DNA from: Myxococcales bacterium
GTDB taxonomy: Bacteria; Myxococcota_A; Polyangia; Polyangiales; Polyangiaceae
Reading direction: 5' to 3'
NCBI GenBank assembly: GCA_025359105.1
Contig: JANYHK010000080.1
Span: forward strand, 1 to 48,907
Length of the DNA: 48,907 bases
Shown here: in pieces, positions 16,152 to 24,147 of the stretch
How the letters are laid out: each line of letters opens with the position of its first letter
How positions within the stretch are numbered: the first letter of the stretch is position 1
The notes under the pieces: model-generated
The model's database searches: none
Told to the model about the DNA's origin: nothing
Seen by the model: only the letters and a program-made list of their open reading frames with translations
Program-made: the position numbers and the translations under genes

Positions 16152-16170
16152 CGCTCGGGTCCGCTCGGGC

Positions 16171-17007
16171 CTAGACGCCGCGGGTCTTCATGTAGTCGAG
16201 GTAGCTCTGCGCCTGGATCGTGAGCGCGCTGCGCCCATAGCGGTTCAAAAGGACGTTGAACGACTCCCGCGCGTCGGTCCACTTGTGCATCTTGAGGTAC
16301 GTCTCGCCGAGGAGGAGCAGCGCCTCCGGCTCGAGCCCGCTGTCCGGCACGCCCTCGCCCTTCGGCCCGGCTATCCCCGCCGAGAAATTCCGCAGCGCGT
16401 ACTGGATGCGCGAGATGGCGGCGTCGTAGTTGTCGCGCTGCAGGTAAAAGCGGGCGACGTAGAGCTCGTGGCGGACGAGGCGCGCCGTCACGTCGGCGAG
16501 CAGCTCGCGCACGTGCGGCGTCTCGGGCCCGCCCGGGTAGTCGTGCACGAAGCCGCGCAGCTCCTTGTAGGCGTCCATGATGACGGCCTGATCGCGCTCC
16601 TCGCCGGTCGGCAGGAGGAAGGAGTCGCCGATCTCCTTGTACTGCGCCTCGGCGATGCGGGAGCGCGCGTAGGCGACCTCCTCGTCGTCGGAGCGGTGGT
16701 CGTGGACGAACTGCCGGTAGCCGCGGATGGAGTCGGCGAATTTGTCCTGCGCGAAGTCGGCGTCGGCGATGCGGAGCTCGGCCAGGCGCGCGTACTTGGA
16801 GTAGCTGTACTTGCGCTTCACCTCGCGCATGAGGTTCATGGCCTCGAGCCAGTTGTGCGCGTTGAACTCGGCGAGGGCCGTCTCGTAGGCGCGCTTCGCG
16901 TCGGCGGTGTAGCCGAGGGCGGTCTTGGACTCCTGGTTCGGGCACCCGGTGCCGGCCGAGACGGCGGCCACGGCCACGAACAGGGCGAAGAGTCGTGCGC
17001 GGAGCAT
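16171..17007 (-). CDS. bamD: Outer-membrane assembly lipoprotein BamD
   Basis: The 278-residue lipoprotein has a signal peptide ending at the lipobox-like SAGTGC (Cys 22) and about five TPR-like helical repeats (AYETALAEFNAHNWLEAMNL, FAQDKFADSIRGYRQFVHDH, YVARFYLQRDNYDAAISRI, and others). Order and spacing match BamD/YfiO, the essential partner of BamA in beta-barrel insertion. I chose the ATG at 17007, which has GAGG about eight bases upstream; an ATG six codons earlier also exists. The C-terminal repeats are longer than in E. coli BamD. It is second in a minus-strand operon. The Bam lipoprotein bamB is 12 kb away in this window. Confidence 0.88.
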   Translation of the reverse strand: MLRARLFALFVAVAAVSAGTGCPNQESKTALGYTADAKRAYETALAEFNAHNWLEAMNLMREVKRKYSYSKYARLAELRIADADFAQDKFADSIRGYRQFVHDHRSDDEEVAYARSRIAEAQYKEIGDSFLLPTGEERDQAVIMDAYKELRGFVHDYPGGPETPHVRELLADVTARLVRHELYVARFYLQRDNYDAAISRIQYALRNFSAGIAGPKGEGVPDSGLEPEALLLLGETYLKMHKWTDARESFNVLLNRYGRSALTIQAQSYLDYMKTRGV

Positions 17008-17068
17008 CGGCGAGCCTCGTACCATTTTTCGCGCCCGCCGTCAGCGCGTCCGCGCGTCACGCGTCGGC

Positions 17069-17368
17069 CTATCCGCGCGAGCCGTCTGCGCGCCAGCGCT
17101 GGATGCGGCGCGCCGGGGGGATGCCATCCTCGGCGGCGTGTTTGTGCACGGCGCGGAGGATGAGGCGGATCTTCTCGGCGAGCTCGCCGGGCGCCACGCT
17201 CGCCAGCTCCACCTGGACCTCACCGGCTAGGGTGATCGTCGCCGCCACCGGAAACTCCGCGTCGGCGGTCGTCGCCGTCCCGCGGTAGCGCCACGGGGGG
17301 CCCCCAGCCTGCGGCCGCTCGACGTCGATACGAATCCCGGTCTCCGGCTTCTGCCCGATGATGCCCAT
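17069..17368 (-). CDS. Small soluble protein of unknown function
   Basis: The 99-residue protein starts MGIIGQKPETGIRIDVERPQ. It has an N-terminal beta-rich part and a C-terminal helix (PGELAEKIRLILRAVHKHAA) ending in a basic tail. There is no signal peptide. The ATG at 17368 lies in the 31-bp gap shared with the divergent greA start at 17400. It leads the minus-strand group with bamD 61 bases downstream. Codon usage is that of a real gene, but I recognise no family; a TIGR/PUF-type stress protein and a ribosome-associated protein are both unsupported guesses. Confidence 0.7.
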   Translation of the reverse strand: MGIIGQKPETGIRIDVERPQAGGPPWRYRGTATTADAEFPVAATITLAGEVQVELASVAPGELAEKIRLILRAVHKHAAEDGIPPARRIQRWRADGSRG

Positions 17369-17399
17369 TACTAGGTCCGTATGGTAGAACGCGAACCCC

Positions 17400-17873
17400 A
17401 TGGAGAAGAACCCGATCACGCCCGAGGGGGCGCAAAAACTCCGTGACGAGCTCCAGCACCTCCGCGCCGTCGAGCGTCCGGCCGTGATCCAGGCCATCGG
17501 GACCGCCCGTGAGCACGGGGACCTGAAGGAGAACGCCGAATACCACGCCGCGCGCGACAAGCAGTCCTTCATCGAGGGGCGCATCAAGGATATCGTGAAC
17601 AAGCTCGCGCTGGCCGAGGTGATCGACCCGTCGAAGCTCTCGGGCACCCGCATCCAGTTCGGCGCGCGCGTGAAGCTCTCCAACACGCAGACCGAGGAAG
17701 AGGTCAACTACCGCATCGTCGGGGCCGACGAGTCGGACCTGAACGCCGGCCTCATCAGCATCACGAGCCCGCTCGCGCGCTCGCTCCTCGGCAAGGAGCC
17801 GGGCGACGAGGTGAAGGTCCGCACGCCCGGCGGTGAGCGCGTCTACGAGGTCCTCGAGGTCGCGTTCGGGTAG
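17400..17873 (+). CDS. greA: Transcript cleavage factor GreA
   Basis: The 157-residue GreA has an N-terminal antiparallel coiled coil (to about residue 75) carrying the acidic tip [14 protein letters not shown], which reaches into the RNA polymerase secondary channel and stimulates cleavage of backtracked transcripts. A C-terminal FKBP-like domain ends in [15 protein letters not shown]. Length and motifs are standard. It opens the long plus-strand run and is followed after 19 bases by recG. Confidence 0.98.
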   Translation: MEKNPITPEGAQKLRDELQHLRAVERPAVIQAIGTAREHGDLKENAEYHAARDKQSFIEGRIKDIVNKLALAEVIDPSKLSGTRIQFGARVKLSNTQTEEEVNYRIVGADESDLNAGLISITSPLARSLLGKEPGDEVKVRTPGGERVYEVLEVAFG

Positions 17874-17892
17874 GCGCGCCGGTCCGGCCGCG

Positions 17893-20280
17893 ATGGATCC
17901 GTTCGCCGCGCTCCTCGCCGACGCGCGCGCGTGGCTGAAGCGCCCCGACGACGCGAAGCTCCCGGACCTCTCGGCCCGGGCGGGCGCCGCCGCCGAAGGC
18001 GTGCCGGCCGAGCGGCGGCACGACTGGGAGAAGCTCGTCCTCGGGTTTGCCAAAGACGAGGCGCCCGCGCGTCGGAAGGCGCGCGTCGAGGGGCTCGTGC
18101 GGGCATGCGCTCTGTTCCGGGAGAAGGGCGACAAGCCGCCCGCACCTCCGCTCTCGCCGGAGGCGCCTCCCACGACCCTCGCAGGCATCGGCGGCAAGGG
18201 GGCGGCGGCGCTCGCCGAAGCCGGGATCACGAGCGTCGGGGAGCTCGTATGGATGCTCCCGTCGGCGTGGGACGATCTCCGCGCGCCGCTGTCCGTGAAG
18301 GAGGCGCTCGCGCGCGTCGCCGTACCCACGACGGTGAGCGGCGGGCCGCCGCCGCGCCTGTGCATCCGCGGCGTCGTCAAGGCGAGCGGGCTCGTGCCGA
18401 TGCGCGGGCGAAGGAGCGTGCGCGTCGTCGTCGCCGACGAGACCGATCCAGCCGCCACGATCCACGCGTGGTGGTTTTTCGCCGCGCACGGCGTCTTGTC
18501 ACTGGCGACCGTGGGGACCCCGTGCTTGCTCGTCGGTCGCGTCCGGAAGGATCCCGGCAAGCCCGCCCGCACCGCGCACCCCGATCTCCTCCGCGACGAG
18601 CCCGCCGCGCGCGGCGTGCGGCCTCGGTACGCCCGCATCGGCGTGCCGGAGGCGATCCTGCGCAAGACGATCCGCGAGGGGCTCGACCGCCTCACGGAGA
18701 TCCCTGATCCCGTTCCCCCGGAGATCGCCCGCCGCGAAGGGATGGCCCCCGCAGGCCAAGCGCTCGCAGCCGCGCACGCGCACGCGCACGCGCACGTGAC
18801 AACCGACGGCCCGCCCGACACGGCCGCGATCCGCGCGGCCTTCGATCGCCTCGCGTGGGCCGAAGCGTTCACGCGCGTCTGGGCGCGTGTGCGTCTCGCG
18901 GAAGGTCGCGGCGCGGCGCCCGTCTTGCCGGAGAGGCCCGATCTGCTGGCGCGTCTGCGCGCCGAGCTCGGCTTCCCGCTGACGCGCGGCCAGGACGCGG
19001 CCATCGCCGACATCGCGAAGGAGCTGGCGCGGAAGGAGCCCATGCGCCGCCTCTTGCTCGGCGACGTAGGCACCGGCAAGACCGCCGTCGCCCTGGCGGC
19101 GGCCGCGCAGTGCGTCGGTGCGCACGCGCAGGTTGCCATCCTCGCGCCCACGAGCGTGCTTGCCGAGCAGTACATGGACGCTGTGGCGCCGCTCGCGCGC
19201 GCCACCGGGGCGTCGATAGCGCTCGTGTCGGCGGGGCAGGGGGCCGCCGAGAGGAAGAGGGCGACCGCCGAGGTGGCGCGCGGCGCGATCGACGTCGCGA
19301 TCGGCACGCACGCTCTGCTCGACGAGGGCGTCGCGTTCGCCAGGCTCGGGCTCGTCATCGTCGACGAGCAACACCGCCTCGGCGTCGCGCAGCGCCTCGC
19401 GCTCGTGCGCAAGGGGACCCGGCCGCACCTCCTCACGCTCAGCGCGACGCCGATCCCCCGCACGCTCGCCCTCGCGCTCCGCGGCGAGCTCGACACGTCG
19501 ATCCTGAGCGAGCGCCCTCGCGGCCGCCCGCCGGTCGCGACCGAGACGCGGTGGCGGGGGGACACCGGCGCGATCCTCCGCGACATCCGCGAGGCGTGCG
19601 CACGCGGCGAGCGCGTCTTCTTCATCTCGCCGCGCATCGAGGTCACCGGGGACGACGACGATCTCGACGAGTCCTCCGGCGCCGTCGCTCGCGCCGACGA
19701 GCTCGCGCGCGCGCTCTCGCCCGTGCCTGTCGTCCTCGTCCACGGCGGGCTGCCGCCGGAGGCCAAGCGGCGGGCGATGCGCGCGTTCCGCTCGGGCGAG
19801 GCCCAGGTGCTGGTGGGAACCACGGTGGTCGAGGTCGGCGTCGACGTGCCGGAGGCGACGCTCATGCTCATCGACGGCGCCGAGCGCTTCGGCCTCGCCC
19901 AGCTCCACCAGATGCGCGGCCGCGTCGGCCGCGGGGACGTGCCGGGCCGCTGCGTCTTGCTCCACGAGGAGCCCGTCGCCGAGCTGGCGCGCCAGCGATT
20001 GAATGCACTCTGCACGCTCTCTGACGGCGCCGCGGTCGCGCGCGCCGATCTCGAGCTGCGCGGGGCGGGGGACCTCTCCGGTACCCGGCAGCATGGCGCC
20101 GCGGAAGAGCTGGTCTTCCTCGATCCCGCCCAGGCCCCCCCGTGGCTCGGCCGCATCGAGGCCGATGCCCGGGCCATCCTCGCCGAGGACCCCTCCCTGG
20201 CCCGCCCGGAGCACCGGTTCCTGGGGGCCACCGTCCGCCGTTTTGGTCACGCAATCGCCGTCCGCGAAGAGGCAGGGTAA
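17893..20280 (+). CDS. recG: ATP-dependent DNA helicase RecG
   Basis: The 795-residue RecG regresses stalled replication forks and branch-migrates Holliday junctions. It has an N-terminal wedge/OB region preceded by a myxobacterial-type helical extension. Helicase motifs follow in order: GDVGTGKT (about 391), APTSVLAEQY, DEQHRLGV (about 490), SATPIPRT, and in the second RecA lobe VVEVGVDVPEA, QMRGRVGRG (about 675) and the C-terminal TRG-like region LRGAGDLSGTRQHG. A low-complexity AHAHAHAHV tract from gcgcac repeats lies at about residues 295-303. The ATG at 17893 is favoured over upstream in-frame starts that would lie in greA. Confidence 0.97.
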   Translation: MDPFAALLADARAWLKRPDDAKLPDLSARAGAAAEGVPAERRHDWEKLVLGFAKDEAPARRKARVEGLVRACALFREKGDKPPAPPLSPEAPPTTLAGIGGKGAAALAEAGITSVGELVWMLPSAWDDLRAPLSVKEALARVAVPTTVSGGPPPRLCIRGVVKASGLVPMRGRRSVRVVVADETDPAATIHAWWFFAAHGVLSLATVGTPCLLVGRVRKDPGKPARTAHPDLLRDEPAARGVRPRYARIGVPEAILRKTIREGLDRLTEIPDPVPPEIARREGMAPAGQALAAAHAHAHAHVTTDGPPDTAAIRAAFDRLAWAEAFTRVWARVRLAEGRGAAPVLPERPDLLARLRAELGFPLTRGQDAAIADIAKELARKEPMRRLLLGDVGTGKTAVALAAAAQCVGAHAQVAILAPTSVLAEQYMDAVAPLARATGASIALVSAGQGAAERKRATAEVARGAIDVAIGTHALLDEGVAFARLGLVIVDEQHRLGVAQRLALVRKGTRPHLLTLSATPIPRTLALALRGELDTSILSERPRGRPPVATETRWRGDTGAILRDIREACARGERVFFISPRIEVTGDDDDLDESSGAVARADELARALSPVPVVLVHGGLPPEAKRRAMRAFRSGEAQVLVGTTVVEVGVDVPEATLMLIDGAERFGLAQLHQMRGRVGRGDVPGRCVLLHEEPVAELARQRLNALCTLSDGAAVARADLELRGAGDLSGTRQHGAAEELVFLDPAQAPPWLGRIEADARAILAEDPSLARPEHRFLGATVRRFGHAIAVREEAG

Positions 20281-20293
20281 GATCTTCTGGCCG

Positions 20294-21292
20294 ATGCCGC
20301 CGATGCCGCCGATGCCGAAGGAGCGCCGCCTGCCCCGATCCCCGCGCCTGCCCGCGCTGCTCGTCGCGTTGACGTGTGCGCTGACCGCACCTCTCGCCCT
20401 CGCGGCGCCGAGCGAGCCCGAGGATCGCCAGGCCGCCGCGCGCGAGTTCGCCGAGGCGCAGCGCGCGTTCGGCGCCGGCGATTTCAAGCTCGCCGCCGAG
20501 CAGTTCGAGGCCGCGTACAAGCACAAGCCCCACCACTCGTCGCTCTGGAACGCCGCGCGCGCCCGCCAGCGCATGGGCGACACCGCCCGCGCCGCCAACC
20601 TCTACGCCCGCTACCTGCGCGAGGCGCCGCCCAACGCACGCGACCGAAATACCGCGATTTCCTCGCTCCAGAAGCTCACCCCGAAGCTCGGGCAGCTCGA
20701 GATCACCAGCGTCGGCCTCGAGGACGTCAAGGTCGACAAGGAGCTCACGCTCGATCGCAACACCTACGTGAACCCCGGCGCCCACGTCGTCGAGGCCAGG
20801 GTCGCCGGCCAGGACCGCGTCGTCACCCAGTCGGCGAACGTCGACGCCGGGCAGACGCAGAGCATCGCGCTCGTCGCCCCGAGCGACAAGGGCACGGCCG
20901 GCACGACCCCGACCCCGACGCCCACCCCCGTCCCCACGCCGCCACCCGTCCGGGATCGCGATCAGGAGGGCGAGAAGAAGAGCCGCGGGGGTTGGTCCCC
21001 GGCCGTCGTTGGCGTTGGCGTGGGGCTCACCGCCGTCGCGGGGACGGTGGCCGTCATTTTCGGGCTCGACGTCGTCAACCAGAAGGCCGCGTTCGACAAG
21101 GACCCGACTCAGTCGAACCTGGACACCGGCAAGAGCAAGCAACTACGCACGAATATTATGCTGGGAGTGACCGCAGGCCTCGGCGTTCTGACGGGCGTCG
21201 CGGCCATCTGGCTGGTAGATTGGCATTCAGGGGACCGGAACGTCCAGGTGGGGACGGGTCTCGGCGACGTGAGGGTTCGAGGAACGTTTTGA
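20294..21292 (+). CDS. Secreted TPR protein with two C-terminal membrane segments
   Basis: The 332-residue protein has a signal peptide (LLVALTCALTAPLALA), a TPR hairpin (FAEAQRAFGAGDFKLAAEQF ... RQRMGDTARAANLYARYL), a PEGA-like beta domain (LGQLEITSVGLEDVKVDKEL), a Thr/Pro linker and two hydrophobic segments at about 238-260 and 292-312. It has three in-frame ATGs within a 9-base tandem repeat (20294, 20303, 20312); which is used is unclear. Its stop codon overlaps the TTG start of a Ser/Thr kinase. The layout matches the proteins at 8687 and 40293. Function is unknown; pairing with a kinase in all three cases suggests it senses or relays an envelope signal. Confidence 0.88.
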   Translation: MPPMPPMPKERRLPRSPRLPALLVALTCALTAPLALAAPSEPEDRQAAAREFAEAQRAFGAGDFKLAAEQFEAAYKHKPHHSSLWNAARARQRMGDTARAANLYARYLREAPPNARDRNTAISSLQKLTPKLGQLEITSVGLEDVKVDKELTLDRNTYVNPGAHVVEARVAGQDRVVTQSANVDAGQTQSIALVAPSDKGTAGTTPTPTPTPVPTPPPVRDRDQEGEKKSRGGWSPAVVGVGVGLTAVAGTVAVIFGLDVVNQKAAFDKDPTQSNLDTGKSKQLRTNIMLGVTAGLGVLTGVAAIWLVDWHSGDRNVQVGTGLGDVRVRGTF

Positions 21293-22986
21293 ACGCGGCT
21301 GTGCGACAGAGACCACGGCTTGGCAACTACGAGCCGCTCCTCGAGCTGGCCTCGGGCGGGATGGCTACGGTCTACGTCGCGCGTCAGGTCGGCGCCGCGG
21401 GCTTCGAGCGCCTGGTCGTCATCAAGCGCGTCCACCGCCACCACCTCGGCAACCGCGAGTTTTACCGGATGTTCCTCGACGAGGCGCGCGTCGCTTCGCT
21501 CGTGCGCCACCCGAACGTCGTCTCCGTCATCGACACCGTCGAGGAAGGCGGAGAGCTCTTCCTCGTGATGGAGTACGTCGAGTCGTGCGCGCTCTCGACG
21601 CTCCTCAAGACGGTCTCCCGCGAGCAGGATCGCCTGCCCCCGAGCATCGCGTGCCGCATCATGGCCGACATGCTCTCGGGGCTGCACGCCGCCCACGAAG
21701 CGACGGACATGCGCGGCCAGCGCCTGGAGCTCGTGCACCGCGACGTGAGCCCGCAGAACGTCATCATCGGCGTCGACGGCGGCAGCCGCCTCATCGACTT
21801 CGGCGTCGCGAAGGCCGCGCACCGGCTGACCGAGACGCGCAGCGGCAGCTTGAAGGGCAAGCTCGCGTACATGTCGCCCGAGCAGGCGATGGGCAAGGAG
21901 GTCGACCGTCGGGTGGACCTCTTCGCGGCGGGCGTCGCCCTGCACGAGTCGCTCACCGGGCGCCGGCTCTTTCAGGGTGAGAACGATCTCGACACGATGC
22001 GCCGCATCACCGAGATGCCCGTCCGCGACCCGTCGTCGATCGCGCCCGGCATTCCCCGGAGCCTCGACATCGTCGTGCAGCGCGCGCTCGTGCGCGATCC
22101 CAACGGCCGTTTCCAGACCGCCGCCGAGTTCCTCGAGGCGCTCGAGGGGGCGCTCCCGATGGCGCCGCTTCGCGAGGTCGCCGCCTACATGCTGGCCAAG
22201 TGCGGCGATCGGATCGAAGAGCGTCGCATCCGCCTGAAGGAGATCGTCGAGGGGCACGTACAGCCGCTCAGCCTCAGCCTCCTCGTTGCGGCCACCGACG
22301 CGTCGACCGACAACACCGTCGCCCCCGGCCGCCTCGCCGGCGTCGATGAGACGGTGACGCGCAGCGAGTCGTCGTACAGCCAGATCAGCCACATCGCCGC
22401 GTCGACGCGTGACGCCAGCCTCCCGCCGGCGATGAAGCGTGGCCCCCACACGATCTGGTACGTGCTCGGCGGCGTGGCGACGCTGTTCGCGTGTGCGCTG
22501 CTCGTCGCCGGCGGGCAGTGGTACGCCCGCCAGCGCGCGCGCCTTCGCGCCGAGGCCGCCAGCGCGAGCGCGGCCGCCTCCTCGGTCGGCGCCGGGAAGG
22601 CCGACGAAATTCAGCTCACCGTCCGCGCCGACGCTCCGATCGCCAACCTGCGCGCCGCGGGCTCGAAGCGCCTGCAATTCGAGAACGACAAGCTCGAGCA
22701 CGACAGGGGCGTGCTGACCGTGGGCCCGTGGACGGGGGCGCTCCCGGTCGACGTGATCTTCGAAGGCGGCGCGTCGGTCCGCCTCATGTTCGACGCGAGC
22801 GGATCGCGCGAGCTGCGGGCGTACTCGGCCGCCGCCACCTTGCCGGCGTCGACAGGCGGCGGCAGCAGCAGCGGCGGCGACAGGCCCGACAAGCCAGGCA
22901 AAGTCACGCTGCCGCAGGGTCGCAAGCCCAACTCCGGCGATCCGCCGGGAGCGAAACGCCCCGAGCTTCAAGACAACCCGTACTGA
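21289..22986 (+). CDS. Membrane-anchored Ser/Thr protein kinase
   Basis: The 565-residue kinase probably starts at a TTG (21289) with GAGGA six bases upstream, overlapping the TPR-gene stop as TTGA; a GTG at 21301 is the alternative. Kinase motifs: ASGGMATVYV (21-30), K46 in VVIK, HRDVSPQN (150-157), DFG (170-172) and SPE (197-199). A Ser/Thr-rich juxtamembrane region precedes one membrane helix (about 389-408). The periplasmic part (440-515) forms a beta domain, EIQLTVRADAPIANLRAAGS, resembling PEGA, and ends with a Gly/Ser/Pro tail closing in DNPY. The kinase is predicted active. Substrate is unknown; the coupled TPR protein is the obvious candidate partner. Confidence 0.93.
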   Translation: MNAAVRQRPRLGNYEPLLELASGGMATVYVARQVGAAGFERLVVIKRVHRHHLGNREFYRMFLDEARVASLVRHPNVVSVIDTVEEGGELFLVMEYVESCALSTLLKTVSREQDRLPPSIACRIMADMLSGLHAAHEATDMRGQRLELVHRDVSPQNVIIGVDGGSRLIDFGVAKAAHRLTETRSGSLKGKLAYMSPEQAMGKEVDRRVDLFAAGVALHESLTGRRLFQGENDLDTMRRITEMPVRDPSSIAPGIPRSLDIVVQRALVRDPNGRFQTAAEFLEALEGALPMAPLREVAAYMLAKCGDRIEERRIRLKEIVEGHVQPLSLSLLVAATDASTDNTVAPGRLAGVDETVTRSESSYSQISHIAASTRDASLPPAMKRGPHTIWYVLGGVATLFACALLVAGGQWYARQRARLRAEAASASAAASSVGAGKADEIQLTVRADAPIANLRAAGSKRLQFENDKLEHDRGVLTVGPWTGALPVDVIFEGGASVRLMFDASGSRELRAYSAAATLPASTGGGSSSGGDRPDKPGKVTLPQGRKPNSGDPPGAKRPELQDNPY

Positions 22987-23003
22987 TCTGGTATCGTTCG
23001 GTG

Positions 23004-24134
23004 ATGAGGAGCAAGCGCGCGGCCGGGATCGCGCTGATCGCCAGCCTCGTCACGGGGTTCGCCGCCTGTACGACGTTCAGCGGCCTCACTGTGCCGTCCG
23101 ATGACGCCGGGACGAGCGCCGACGTCAACGTGCCGCCGAAAGACGGTAGCCCGCCGCCGAACGACGCGATCATCGGCGCCGACGTCGTCGACGCGGGACC
23201 GAGCCTGCCGGCGTTTCTGTCGGTCGCGGACGCGGTGAAGGTCTGCTCCCAGCTCGACAAGTGCCCGGTGCTCGGGAAATCGATCACATACTCGGTCGCC
23301 GTCGCCCTCGATCCGGTGAACTACTCGCTCTGCATCGACACGCTGGCCGGCCCCATCCCGCCGTCGCACGTCGGCACCGCGCTGCAGGCGGCGACGCTCT
23401 CGTGCATCGCGACGAAAGGGACGACCTGCATCGCCGCGGGCGCGTGCTTGTCGCAGGAGTTTCTCGCCCCGGCCGACACGCGCTGCAACAAGATCCCGAA
23501 GGATGCCGGCGCCGACGCCAACCCCGGCGCCTACCAGTTCTGCGACACCGACGCGCAGGCCCTGTACCGCTGCGACCCTCAGTACACGTTCGACGTCCTC
23601 CACTGCCAGACCGGCTACTTCGGCGCCGGCGCGACGTGCGTTTTGACGCCCGATGGCACGCACACCTGCGCGGTCGGCCCCGACTGCCCGACGACGGCGT
23701 GCTCCGGCAACCAGCTCTCGTACTGCACCGCGAGCGGCGTTCACGTCGTGACCAATTGCGCGGACCTCGGGCAGGTGTGCGGCACCGACGTGACCGTCGA
23801 CGGCGGAGGGCTCGGGTGCCTCACGAGCGATCGCTTGAAGACGTGCGCGACGGCGGGCTCCGAGTGCGACAACCGCATCGTGTCGGTGTGCGACGGGTTC
23901 GACCGCGCCGAGTTCGACTGCCAGGCCCTGGGCGGGACGTGCAGCAAGACCGCCGGGTCCGCGCGCTGCCAGCGCCCGACCGACGAGTGCGCGCCCGAGG
24001 ACCCGAAGGTCAACGTGTGCACGGGCTCGAAGATCTCCCTGTGCGTCGGCGGCAAGTCCACGACGTTCGACTGCGCGAGCGTGGGCCTGGGATGCGTCCC
24101 GGGAACCGGAGCCGTGACCGGACGCTGCGGCTGA
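23004..24134 (+). CDS. Cysteine-rich lipoprotein
   Basis: The 376-residue protein has a signal peptide ending in TGFAAC and a low-complexity Asp/Pro linker, then a mature region with more than 25 cysteines in repeating patterns such as CDTDAQALYRCDPQYTFDVL and CSGNQLSYCTASGVHVVTNC. Each unit reads roughly C-x-G-x-x-L-x-x-C...C, a disulfide-rich surface repeat found in many myxobacterial lipoproteins of unknown role. It follows the kinase by 17 bases and precedes the sulfatase-like protein by 13, so it is within the same plus-strand run. A GTG one codon earlier (23001) is an alternative start. Confidence 0.85.
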   Translation: MRSKRAAGIALIASLVTGFAACTTFSGLTVPSDDAGTSADVNVPPKDGSPPPNDAIIGADVVDAGPSLPAFLSVADAVKVCSQLDKCPVLGKSITYSVAVALDPVNYSLCIDTLAGPIPPSHVGTALQAATLSCIATKGTTCIAAGACLSQEFLAPADTRCNKIPKDAGADANPGAYQFCDTDAQALYRCDPQYTFDVLHCQTGYFGAGATCVLTPDGTHTCAVGPDCPTTACSGNQLSYCTASGVHVVTNCADLGQVCGTDVTVDGGGLGCLTSDRLKTCATAGSECDNRIVSVCDGFDRAEFDCQALGGTCSKTAGSARCQRPTDECAPEDPKVNVCTGSKISLCVGGKSTTFDCASVGLGCVPGTGAVTGRCG

Positions 24135-24147
24135 CGCGGAGCCTCGG

